Assembly: GCF_029603155.1 (NCBI RefSeq)
Contig: NZ_JAPMUA010000005.1
Span: 256,337 to 320,336 of the forward strand
Source of the DNA: Galbibacter pacificus
GTDB taxonomy: Bacteria; Bacteroidota; Bacteroidia; Flavobacteriales; Flavobacteriaceae
Reading direction: 5' to 3'
DNA: 64,000 nucleotides
Below the pieces are notes generated by a model, which saw only the letters and a program-made list of their open reading frames with translations, ran no database searches and was not told the DNA's origin. Both the position numbers and the translations under genes were made by a program. Positions 42,584 to 50,745 of the stretch are shown here, piece after piece (the stretch's first letter is position 1; each line of letters starts with the position of its first letter).

Positions 42584-44047
42584 CTACAAGCCACTTATAT
42601 AACTCCCATACGGATCTTTAAATTGATAACCTTCCGTAAAGCGGTGTTTGCTTAGCTTTTTATACGCCACCAGCCCCCATAACAAAAATTCTTTTATAAA
42701 ATAGCTGTCTTTTGCCTCGATATCGGGTTGGTATTCCAACAATAAGTTGGTCAACGGTTTAATTTGGTCCAATCCGTCCTTATATTCATTATCGGGAACA
42801 TCGTCGAGCAGTTCAAGTCCGCTTCCGTCAAAAAACCACTGTACTATTTCATCGTAAGGGCTCGGGGCATTGGGCCTTTCCAGTTTTTCAATTTTCGGGA
42901 AATATTTCGGGAACATACTTTTAATGGCATCGTTTATAAGTTCTTGTGCCACAAAGGCCGCGCCTTCCTGTTCTCCTTCATATACCAATTCTACTTTTCC
43001 GGTAATGGAAGGGATTACGCCCATAAAATCGCTTAACCTAATACCGGTAGCATCTTCATTGTTCTTTAACATGCGCCTTTCGGCAGTGCTCATCAAGTTT
43101 TCGAAGGCCGTAATGCTCATCCTGGCACTAATTCCGCTTTTATGGTCTATATATTCACTATTTCTGGCCTCAAAAGCTATTTGTTCCAACAAATCGAAGA
43201 CCAATTCGGGCACATAGATACTTTCTTTCTGAGATATTTCCAATTTGGCCTCTTGTTTTGTTATTTTCTTGGCAATTTCTACCGTTTCTGGATAATGCGT
43301 TAAAATTTGCGAGCCAATCCGGTCTTTAAGGGGCGTAACAATGCTCCCCCTGTTGGTATAATCTTCGGGGTTTGCCGTAAAAACAAATTGCATGTCCAAT
43401 GGGAGCCTTAACTTAAAGCCACGTATCTGTATGTCGCCTTCCTGAAGGATATTAAACAGGGCCACCTGGATGCGCGCCTGCAAATCGGGCAATTCGTTTA
43501 TTACAAAGATGCTCCGGTTGGCCCTTGGGATCATTCCATAGTGTATTACGCGGTCGTCTGCATACGATAGCTTTAAATTTGCCGCCTTTATCGGGTCTAC
43601 ATCGCCTATTAAATCGGCTACGGTAACATCGGGCGTGGCCAGTTTCTCAAAAAAGCGTTCTTGGCGGTGTATACAAACTATTGGGGTATCGTTGGCGTGT
43701 TCTTTTATAAGTTCCATGGCATATCTTGACAAGGGTTGCAATGGGTCGTCGTTTATTTCCGATCCCTTTACCACCGGGATCCATTCGTCCAGCAATGCTA
43801 CCATCAACCTTGCCAAACGTGTCTTTGCCTGCCCCCTGAGCCCCAAAAAATTAATATTATGGCGGGAAAGTATTGCCCTTTCCAGTTCTGGGATTACCGT
43901 ATTCTCGTATCCGTGGATTCCTTCAAAGGTTGTTTCGTTTTTTTTAATCTTTTCAATTAAATTATCCCTTAACTCGTCTTTAATCGATTTTGACCGGTAC
44001 CCCGATTCCTTTAATTGGCCCAGGGTCTTTATTTTTTCTATTTGCAT
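42584..44047 (-). CDS. MoxR/magnesium-chelatase-like AAA+ ATPase
   Basis: A 487-residue AAA+ protein. The nucleotide-binding loop reads LGLRGQAKTRLARLM (GxxGxAKT, a variant Walker A). Walker B and its neighbour read IFVINELPDLQARIQVALFNILQEGDIQIRGF, and sensor 1 is FVFTANPEDYTNRGSIVTPLKDRIGS. This order and the adjacent VWA protein match the MoxR/ChlI branch, which uses a VWA partner to remodel or insert metal into client proteins. The organism has no chlorophyll genes here, so magnesium chelatase is only a family name. Confidence 0.9.
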   Translation of the reverse strand: MQIEKIKTLGQLKESGYRSKSIKDELRDNLIEKIKKNETTFEGIHGYENTVIPELERAILSRHNINFLGLRGQAKTRLARLMVALLDEWIPVVKGSEINDDPLQPLSRYAMELIKEHANDTPIVCIHRQERFFEKLATPDVTVADLIGDVDPIKAANLKLSYADDRVIHYGMIPRANRSIFVINELPDLQARIQVALFNILQEGDIQIRGFKLRLPLDMQFVFTANPEDYTNRGSIVTPLKDRIGSQILTHYPETVEIAKKITKQEAKLEISQKESIYVPELVFDLLEQIAFEARNSEYIDHKSGISARMSITAFENLMSTAERRMLKNNEDATGIRLSDFMGVIPSITGKVELVYEGEQEGAAFVAQELINDAIKSMFPKYFPKIEKLERPNAPSPYDEIVQWFFDGSGLELLDDVPDNEYKDGLDQIKPLTNLLLEYQPDIEAKDSYFIKEFLLWGLVAYKKLSKHRFTEGYQFKDPYGSYISGL

Positions 44048-44165
44048 GTACGTTTTTTATTGTTTATGGAGGTTTTGGCCGTTTTATTGTTAATTACGGC
44101 ACTGTTTTCTATAATTTTCTATCTTTTTTTGCTATGGCGAACACAAATGGCACCAAATGCCATTT

Positions 44166-45302
44166 TTACCGTATTCTTTTCTTCCTATTGTTCTCGTAGT
44201 CTTCAAAAATCATTTCGCCCAGGCCTTGCAGCCCTGTAAAGAATGCCTTTCCTTTATTGGCCTCGGTAAAATGGCGCACAAACTGCATTAGGTACGGATC
44301 TCTTGCAATCATAAATGTAGTAATGGGTATGTGCAGTTTTCTGGCCTGCCGCGCCATATTGTAACACTTATCTACTATATAGGTGTCCAGCCCAACGCTG
44401 TTCATGTAATATTCTCCGTTTTGTTGCCTTATGCAGCTGGGTTTTCCATCGGTAATCATAAAAATCTGCTTATTGGTGTTCCTTTTCCTCCGCAGCATGT
44501 CCATGGCCAATTGCAATCCGGCCACGGTATTGGTATGGTAGGGCCCCACCTTTAAATAAGGCAGGTCTTTTATGGCAATGGGCCATGCATCGTTACCAAA
44601 AACCAGGATATCGAGCGTATCTTTCGGGTAGCGGGTGGTTATAAGCTCTGCCAGGGCCATTGCCACCTTTTTTGCAGGTGTAATGCGGTCTTCGCCATAA
44701 AGAATCATGCTATGGCTTATGTCTATCATCAATACGGTGCTCATTTGTGCCTTATGGTGGGTTTCCTCGACCACGAGGTCGCTTTCGTTGAGGATAAAGG
44801 AGTCCAGCCCGTGGTTTATTTGCGCATTGCGCATGCTCTCTGTCATGGATATGCGTTCCATGGCATCGCCAAAGCGGTATTCCCTAAAATCGCCCGTATG
44901 TTCATCGCCCCGGCCAATATGTTTGGTACGGTGGTTCCCCGAGGTACTTTTTTTAAGCTTTCCGAATATCTGGTCGAGCGCATGCTTCCTTATTAGCTGC
45001 TCGGTCTTTGCCGTAATGGAAAACTTCCCTTCGCCATCTCCATTTCCCCCGCCTTCCGGGTCTATTTCTTCTTGTATGTAGCCTTTGCGCTTTAAATCTT
45101 CAATAAAATCGTCTATGGTGTAATTTTCGTCGGTAAGGCTGTATTCTTTGTCCAGTTCGCGGAGCCAATCGATCGCTTCATCAAAATCGCCCGACGTATG
45201 CGTGATTAGTTCCTTAAAAATTTCGAATAATTTATCAAACGGAGATTGATCTGGAGCTTCGTACCTTGTAAAGACAAACCCTTTTCTTTTTGTTCTATTC
45301 AT
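44166..45302 (-). CDS. VWA-domain protein (CoxE/BchD-like)
   Basis: A 378-residue protein. The N-terminal third is helical (FEIFKELITHTSGDFDEAIDWLRELDKE), and the C-terminal von Willebrand factor A domain has the metal-ion site STVLMIDISHSMILYGEDRITPAKKVAMALAELITTRYP, then VFGNDA, and TDGKPSCIRQQNG. It is transcribed with the AAA+ gene 118 bp downstream, and the pair matches the MoxR-VWA chaperone-type arrangement. The divergent region upstream contains 41-bp repeats. Confidence 0.9.
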   Translation of the reverse strand: MNRTKRKGFVFTRYEAPDQSPFDKLFEIFKELITHTSGDFDEAIDWLRELDKEYSLTDENYTIDDFIEDLKRKGYIQEEIDPEGGGNGDGEGKFSITAKTEQLIRKHALDQIFGKLKKSTSGNHRTKHIGRGDEHTGDFREYRFGDAMERISMTESMRNAQINHGLDSFILNESDLVVEETHHKAQMSTVLMIDISHSMILYGEDRITPAKKVAMALAELITTRYPKDTLDILVFGNDAWPIAIKDLPYLKVGPYHTNTVAGLQLAMDMLRRKRNTNKQIFMITDGKPSCIRQQNGEYYMNSVGLDTYIVDKCYNMARQARKLHIPITTFMIARDPYLMQFVRHFTEANKGKAFFTGLQGLGEMIFEDYENNRKKRIR

Positions 45303-45461
45303 AGCACTATAAAATTAATCATTTTTACAGAAATGAAAAAGTTACAGTCTTGTTAAGGTTTAAACGGAAGAAAGTTTCTCTTTTTTTCTGAATATGATGC
45401 CTCTTTTGCCCGATGATGCATCTTTAACGATTGATGCAGTATCGTTTTCAGTCATGCTTCA

Positions 45462-45603
45462 TCTTTTTCAGCTTTATTACACATTTTTGCACCCAACATC
45501 CATTTTTTTCAACTTTATTACACATTTTTGCACTCAACATCCATCTTTTTCAACTTTTTTCATTTTTCTCAACTTTATTACGCATTTTTTCACTCGATAT
45601 CCA
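45462..45603. repeat. 41-bp direct repeats, pyrimidine-rich
   Basis: Copies at 45462-45502, 45503-45543 and, after a 19-bp partial copy, 45563-45603. The unit runs from a T-rich tract through AACTTTATTAC, CACATTTTTGCAC and CAACATCCA. Copies 1 and 2 are nearly identical and copy 3 is more diverged. Confidence 0.85.
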
Positions 45604-45713
45604 TTTTTTTTACAAATATTCAGTATTTACATACCTATGTTGCACTTGTTTTTATGCTGATAAAGAAAAAATGTATTTGATTGCTTTCAACTGAAACTCC
45701 TAAACTAAATATG

Positions 45714-45742
45714 TTGCAATCAAACTAAAAATTATATTTTTG
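45714..45742 (+). promoter_or_regulatory. promoter of rlmD, likely leaderless
   Basis: TTG (45714-45716), 18 bp, then TATTTTTG (45735-45742). The rlmD ATG begins at 45747, only four bases after the -7 element, so the mRNA would start at or beside the start codon. Confidence 0.6.
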
Positions 45743-45746
45743 CGGC

Positions 45747-47156
45747 ATGGCAAGAAAGAATAAAAGACAGTTTTTTGAGGAAGTAGAAGTGATAGACGCA
45801 GGCGCCAAAGGAAAAGGGGTTGCCAAGGCACCCGATGGCAGGGTTATCTTTCTTCCATATGCGGTACCCGGCGATGTGGTTGCGGTACAGACCTTTAAAA
45901 AACGAAAAGCCTATTTTGAAGGGAAAATAACCGAGGTACTTACGCCTTCGCCCAAAAGAACGACGCCCGAATGCGAACATTTTGGGGTTTGCGGCGGCTG
46001 TAAATGGCAAAACATGGGGTACCAGCACCAATTGTTCTACAAACAACGCGAGGTGGAGAACAATTTAAAGCGTATTGGCAAGGTGGAGCTGCCTACGTTT
46101 ATACCAATTTTAGGATCGGAGCAGCATTATTTTTACCGCAATAAAATGGAGTTCTCTTTTTCCAACAACAGATGGCTTACGCAAGATGAAATAGATAGCG
46201 ACAGGGACCTGGGCGACAAAAATGCCCTGGGATTCCATATCCCGGGAATGTGGGATAAGATATTGGACATAAAAAAGTGCCACTTGCAGGAAGATCCGTC
46301 TAATGCAATCCGCCTGGCGGTAAAACATTATGTGGTACAGAACGGTTTTGAGTTTTTTGATACAAGAAACCAAAGCGGACTCTTGCGAACGCTTATGTTG
46401 CGCACCTCATCTACAGGTGAGATTATGGTACTCCTTCAATTTTTTGATGACGATAGGGAAAAAAGAGAGTCTTTGCTGGATTTTTTAAAGGAAGAATTCC
46501 CGCAGATTACCGCTCTTCAATATGTGGTTAACCAAAAGCCAAACGATACTATTTACGACCAGGAAGTAGTTTGCTATGCTGGCCGGGACCATATTTTTGA
46601 GGAAATGGAAGGCCTGAAGTTTAAAATAAACGCAAAGTCTTTTTACCAAACAAACTCTAAACAGGCATACCAATTGTACAAAATAACCCGCGACTTTGCC
46701 GGGCTAACGGGCAACGAACTAGTATACGACCTCTATACCGGCACGGGCACCATTGCCCAGTTTGTTGCCAAAAAAGCAAAGAAGGTCGTAGGCGTAGAAG
46801 CCGTTCCCGAAGCCATTGAAGATGCCAAGGCAAATGCACAATTAAACGGCATAGACAACGTTACCTTTTACGCAGGCGACATGAAAGAGGTCTTTAACAA
46901 AGATTTTATCAATGCCAACGGGAAACCCGATGTTATTATTACAGACCCGCCACGCGACGGGATGCACAAAGACGTGGTTGAACAAATATTGAATATTGCG
47001 CCAAAAAAAGTAGTTTACGTAAGTTGCAACAGCGCCACACAAGCAAGGGACCTCGCCCTTATGGACGGCAAATACAAGGTAACCCGGGTACAACCTGTTG
47101 ACATGTTCCCGCAAACGCACCATGTGGAAAATGTTGTACTTTTGGAGAAAAGATAA
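45747..47156 (+). CDS. rlmD: 23S rRNA uracil-1939 C5-methyltransferase RlmD (TrmA/RumA family)
   Basis: A 469-residue methyltransferase. A TRAM domain at the start (FEEVEVIDAGAKGKGVAKAPDGRVIFLPYAVPGDVV) is followed by the iron-sulfur cysteines C76, C82, C85 (CEHFGVCGGC) and a fourth in DIKKCHLQ. The SAM site is YDLYTGTGTIAQFV, the motif DPPRDGMH is present, and the catalytic nucleophile Cys427 lies in VYVSCNSATQARDL. The length fits RlmD. The gene starts just after its -7 element. Confidence 0.95.
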   Translation: MARKNKRQFFEEVEVIDAGAKGKGVAKAPDGRVIFLPYAVPGDVVAVQTFKKRKAYFEGKITEVLTPSPKRTTPECEHFGVCGGCKWQNMGYQHQLFYKQREVENNLKRIGKVELPTFIPILGSEQHYFYRNKMEFSFSNNRWLTQDEIDSDRDLGDKNALGFHIPGMWDKILDIKKCHLQEDPSNAIRLAVKHYVVQNGFEFFDTRNQSGLLRTLMLRTSSTGEIMVLLQFFDDDREKRESLLDFLKEEFPQITALQYVVNQKPNDTIYDQEVVCYAGRDHIFEEMEGLKFKINAKSFYQTNSKQAYQLYKITRDFAGLTGNELVYDLYTGTGTIAQFVAKKAKKVVGVEAVPEAIEDAKANAQLNGIDNVTFYAGDMKEVFNKDFINANGKPDVIITDPPRDGMHKDVVEQILNIAPKKVVYVSCNSATQARDLALMDGKYKVTRVQPVDMFPQTHHVENVVLLEKR

Positions 47157-47223
47157 AAAAATCGGTTTAATTAAATTCGTTTGATATTGGGCAAAGCCTT
47201 ATATTGGAACTGAAATAACAAAA

Positions 47224-47796
47224 ATGAGAAAAGTATTAGCCTTATTTTTTATACTGGCCATTGGCGCTGCCATATTTTCGGCCTGTGAAAAAGACGATAT
47301 ATGTCCGCCAGAGACACAAACCACCCCGATTTTAACAGTTGGTTTTTACAATTTGATCAATCAAGATGCCAACAAAACAGTTCCAAGCTTACGCGTTATA
47401 GGTATTAACAAAGACAGTACCGATAGGGACACCTTAAATACATTCCTGGACAGAACGAGCAAGACCGAAATAGAAATCCCTTTAATGACCTCTGAAAATT
47501 CCAGCACTTTTATATTGATCTACAACTCCAAAGACAGGATAGATACCCTGGAAAACGGCGATATAAATGTTGTTGAAACAGGAAATAGGGATACCATACA
47601 ATTTAATTACAGCAGAAAAGAACGTTTTGTATCCAGAGGGTGCGGCTATGCGGTAACCATGACGGAGCTGGAGGCCGTTTTAAACCCAAAATATAAAGAT
47701 ACCGTACAAAATCCAGGCGAATGGATACGTTCTATATTTGTTCAGGACAAGAATTTACAAGATCAAGACACAGTACATGTTAAAATATACCACTAG
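47224..47796 (+). CDS. DUF6452-family lipoprotein
   Basis: A 190-residue lipoprotein with lipobox IFSAC (Cys21) and mature start EKDDICPPETQTTPILTVGFYNLINQDANKTVPSLRVIGI, which fits DUF6452 of Flavobacteriia. A second Cys pair is possible (Cys26 with the Cys in RGCGYAVT). Function unknown. It lies 67 bp after rlmD and overlaps the DUF6048 gene by 20 bp. These two DUFs next to rlmD recur in the group. Confidence 0.82.
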   Translation: MRKVLALFFILAIGAAIFSACEKDDICPPETQTTPILTVGFYNLINQDANKTVPSLRVIGINKDSTDRDTLNTFLDRTSKTEIEIPLMTSENSSTFILIYNSKDRIDTLENGDINVVETGNRDTIQFNYSRKERFVSRGCGYAVTMTELEAVLNPKYKDTVQNPGEWIRSIFVQDKNLQDQDTVHVKIYH

Positions 47797-48571
47797 TATT
47801 ATATTGTTTTTATGTTTTCTTAGCGGCTATTCGCAAGAAGAAACAATTGCGGTAGACAGCACAGCTACAGACAGTACTGCCGTTGTACAGGTTGAAACCG
47901 ATAGCACCGTATATAAACCGCGTTATGGTTTGAGAGTTGGAATAGATTTAAGCAAACCCATCCGTTCTTTTATAGATGAAGACTACAAAGGACTAGAACT
48001 GGTGGCAGATTTTAGGGTTTCGTACAATTTTTATGCGGCGGCAGAACTTGGAAATGAAGAAAAAACCACGCAAGAAGACAATTTTAACTTTACCAGTAAA
48101 GGAAGCTATGTAAAATTAGGGTTCGATTGGAATACTTACGATAACTGGTACGGAATGGAGAACATTATTAACGTTGGGGTGCGTTTTGGGCTAAGTGCTT
48201 TTAGCCAGACCCTAAACGAGTACCAAATCTACACTAAAAACCAATACTGGGGCGAAATACAGGACGGGATTACCGGTACCAACATGCTCGGGGAATACAG
48301 CGGACTGAACGCACAATGGGTGGAAGTGGTTTTTGGAATTAAAGTAGAGATTTTCAAGAACTTGTTCATGGGAGGCAGTGTTCGCCTTAATTATCTAATA
48401 AACCAAACAGAGGCCAACCAATTACCTAACTTGTTTATCCCCGGTTTTAACAAAGTAACCGACGGAAGTAAATTTGGCGTAGGTTATAATTATACACTTT
48501 CTTATTTGATACCAATTTTTAAGGGCAAAAAACCGAGCAAAAAAACAGAAGTGCAAAGCAACGAAGAATAA
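47777..48571 (+). CDS. DUF6048-family outer-membrane protein
   Basis: A 264-residue barrel-like protein. The ATG at 47777 gives the signal peptide MLKYTTSIILFLCFLSGYSQ; the frame also runs upstream to 47738. The mature part has a Ser/Thr-Asp-rich lead (VDSTATDSTAVVQVETDSTV), then RYGLRVGIDLSKPIRSFIDEDYKGLELVADFRVSYNFYAAAELG, typical of DUF6048. It overlaps the DUF6452 stop by 20 bp, which suggests the two products function together at the outer membrane. Confidence 0.82.
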   Translation: MLKYTTSIILFLCFLSGYSQEETIAVDSTATDSTAVVQVETDSTVYKPRYGLRVGIDLSKPIRSFIDEDYKGLELVADFRVSYNFYAAAELGNEEKTTQEDNFNFTSKGSYVKLGFDWNTYDNWYGMENIINVGVRFGLSAFSQTLNEYQIYTKNQYWGEIQDGITGTNMLGEYSGLNAQWVEVVFGIKVEIFKNLFMGGSVRLNYLINQTEANQLPNLFIPGFNKVTDGSKFGVGYNYTLSYLIPIFKGKKPSKKTEVQSNEE

Positions 48572-48574
48572 ATA

Positions 48575-48808
48575 TTAGTTAATATTCCTAAATCCCTTTA
48601 AAAATATCCATTTCATCTTTATTTGTTCTTTTCCATTTTCATTGACCACGGCAAATTTTGGTGCCAGCACACTTGCCACAACAGCTGCAATAAGCACCAA
48701 CACAATATGGTTAACAGGGAAAAGATAAAGCAAGGTAAAGCGTAAGATTAAAAAAATGCCCACAAACCCTATTAGGTTATAAAGCAATGCTTTTGTTTTT
48801 GGTTTCAT
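48575..48808 (-). CDS. small membrane protein of unknown function
   Basis: A 77-residue protein with two membrane helices (LLYNLIGFVGIFLILRFTLLYLF and IVLVLIAAVVASVLAPKFAVV), then a charged end (NGKEQIKMKWIFLKGF). It follows the RNA methyltransferase gene after 12 bp on the same strand and is probably cotranscribed. No family recognised. Confidence 0.65.
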   Translation of the reverse strand: MKPKTKALLYNLIGFVGIFLILRFTLLYLFPVNHIVLVLIAAVVASVLAPKFAVVNENGKEQIKMKWIFLKGFRNIN

Positions 48809-48820
48809 ATTCTCTTTTGC

Positions 48821-49978
48821 TTATTTATTAAATTTAGCTTTCTTGCTTCCTTCATATATTTCGTACTTCAACAGTTTACTTTCCAGCTTTCCGTTAAACA
48901 GTTTGATTCTTCTTGAAGGCCGCAGCCCCACATTTTTTATGGCTTCCATGTTCGAGGTTATAAACCAAGCATGGGTATTTGGATAGCTTTGTTTTAATGT
49001 GTTGCCTATTTGAGCATAAAATTCCTCCATGTTAATGGCCAGCCTTTCCCCATAAGGTGGGTTAAAGACCATGTGCAATTTTCCTTCGGTTTCTTTTTCG
49101 GACTCAAAGAAATCTTTTTGTTCAATCGTGATATACTCGCCAAGATTGGCATTTTTTACATTGTCTGTTGCTTTTCTTACTGCCGAAGGAGCCTTGTCAA
49201 ATCCGTATATTTTATGATGGAATTCCCGTGTTTTATTCAAACTGCTTTCCATTATTTTTTCAAAAAGATCTTCATCGTAATCGCGCCATTTTTCAAAGGA
49301 AAATTCTTTCCTGTTTATGTTTGCCGGGATGTTACAGGCAATCATGGCCGCTTCTATGGGCAATGTACCGCTACCGCACATGGGGTCCAAAAAATCGGTT
49401 TGCCCGTCCCAACCGCTAAGCAGCAACATTCCCGCGGCAAGTACTTCGTTTATGGGCGCAATATTGGTTGCTGTTTTGTAACCCCGTTGGTGAAGCGACT
49501 GCCCAGAGCTGTCCAACGAAACTGTACAAAAATCTTTTTGGATGTGTATGTTGATACGCAAATCGGGGTACTTAAGGTCTACATTGGGCCGTTTGCCTTC
49601 TGTATTCCTAAATTTATCGGCAATTGCATCCTTTGTTTTTAGAGCGATAAAAAGAGAATGGTTAAATTTTTCGGAGTGTACCGTGGCATCAATGGCAAAT
49701 GTATTGTGGTATGTCATGTATGCTGTCCAATCCATCTTATATATATGATCGTAAAGGTCCTGCTCGCTCCTTACCCTAAAACCATGGATGGGCTTTAATA
49801 TTTTTATTGCCGTCCGCAAGCAAAGGTTCGCCTTGTACATAAAACCCTTATCACCTTCAAAAGAAACATTTCTAATGCCCTTTTCAACATTGATGGCACC
49901 TAGGTTTTTAAGTTCCTTTTCAAGTATTTCCTCAAAACCAAACATGGTCTTGGCAACCATTTTAAAATTATTAGACAT
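48821..49978 (-). CDS. THUMP-domain class I RNA methyltransferase (RlmL/TrmN type)
   Basis: A 385-residue SAM-dependent guanine N2 methyltransferase. The N-terminal THUMP-type region starts NNFKMVAKTMFGFEEILEKELKNLGAINVEKGIRNVSFEGD. The catalytic domain has MLLLSGWDGQTDFLDPMCGSGTLPIEAAM (SAM motif), IYGFDKAPSAVRKATDN and the NPPYGERL catalytic loop. It corresponds to the N-terminal methyltransferase half of E. coli RlmL, and the target could be 23S rRNA or tRNA. A -7-like TATTTTTG on the minus strand sits at 49999-50006. Confidence 0.92.
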   Translation of the reverse strand: MSNNFKMVAKTMFGFEEILEKELKNLGAINVEKGIRNVSFEGDKGFMYKANLCLRTAIKILKPIHGFRVRSEQDLYDHIYKMDWTAYMTYHNTFAIDATVHSEKFNHSLFIALKTKDAIADKFRNTEGKRPNVDLKYPDLRINIHIQKDFCTVSLDSSGQSLHQRGYKTATNIAPINEVLAAGMLLLSGWDGQTDFLDPMCGSGTLPIEAAMIACNIPANINRKEFSFEKWRDYDEDLFEKIMESSLNKTREFHHKIYGFDKAPSAVRKATDNVKNANLGEYITIEQKDFFESEKETEGKLHMVFNPPYGERLAINMEEFYAQIGNTLKQSYPNTHAWFITSNMEAIKNVGLRPSRRIKLFNGKLESKLLKYEIYEGSKKAKFNK

Positions 49979-50070
49979 CTACCAGCTGTTTTAAAACGCA
50001 AAAATACGTTAATTTAGTTCCCTGAAACAATAAATACCGGATAAGCCCGCCAAAAAAGGGTTCTTTTTAT

Positions 50071-50745
50071 ATGTTAAACTATTTACTTCCTATATTAGCA
50101 GTACTTGCAGGATATCTTTTTGTATTGATATTCAAAATAAAAGAGAAACATACGCTTAAATTGTTTTTAGCATTTAGTGGTGCTTTTTTACTTTCTATTA
50201 CCGTTTTTAACTTGTTTCCGGAAGTTTACCATCATGGCGATCCAAAACGGACCGGTGTTTTTATTATGATGGGGATATTGCTCCAGATATTTTTGGAGTT
50301 TTTTTCCAAAGGTGCCGAGCATGGTCATGTGCATTTGCATAAAACCCTGAACCAATTTCCGTGGTTATTGTTTATAAGTTTAAGCATTCATGCCATTTTG
50401 GAAGGCTTTCCTATACATGACCACGATACTTTGCTCTATGGAATTATAATCCATAAAATACCCGTGGCCATAATTTTAAGTACCTTTTTTATAGGTGCAG
50501 ACATAAGCCGTGGGAAAACTGCCGTGTTTTTAATCTTATTTTCCTTTATGACACCCATTGGAAGTTTTATAGCCGAAAATTTCGAACCGGTAAAAAGTTA
50601 CTATCATGAAATTTCGGCTATAGTAATTGGTATTTTCCTTCATATTTCAACAGTTATCCTCTTTGAAAGTTCAGAAGGGCATAAATTCAATCTTAGAAAA
50701 TTAATTGTTATCCTTGTAGGCATTGTAATTGCCTATTTTATTTAA
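50071..50745 (+). CDS. ZIP-family metal transporter
   Basis: A 224-residue membrane protein with about seven to eight helices. The metal-path motifs in the family are seen as HAILEGFPIHD (H-x3-EG, helix 4) and HKIPVAIILSTFFIG (helix 5), and the His-rich loop as AEHGHVHLHKTLN. ZIP proteins bring zinc or iron into the cytosol. The gene is only 4 bp from overlapping the convergent Gfo/Idh gene. No promoter regulator is evident. Confidence 0.9.
   Translation: MLNYLLPILAVLAGYLFVLIFKIKEKHTLKLFLAFSGAFLLSITVFNLFPEVYHHGDPKRTGVFIMMGILLQIFLEFFSKGAEHGHVHLHKTLNQFPWLLFISLSIHAILEGFPIHDHDTLLYGIIIHKIPVAIILSTFFIGADISRGKTAVFLILFSFMTPIGSFIAENFEPVKSYYHEISAIVIGIFLHISTVILFESSEGHKFNLRKLIVILVGIVIAYFI

Larger units (their letters stand above)
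45303..45746. other. 444-bp divergent intergenic region with repeats
   Basis: The gap between the VWA gene and rlmD carries no gene. Its plus strand is strongly pyrimidine-rich. It holds the 41-bp repeats (45462-45603), and near its right edge the rlmD promoter. Small frames here encode only phenylalanine-rich low-complexity peptides. Confidence 0.7.

Noticed and set aside
45394..45694. Small plus-strand frames in the rlmD upstream gap
   Set aside because: They are phenylalanine- and histidine-rich low-complexity translations of the 41-bp pyrimidine repeats.
49010..49642. 210-residue plus-strand frame opposite the THUMP methyltransferase
   Set aside because: Antisense to a clear methyltransferase gene, with no domain and a biased composition.
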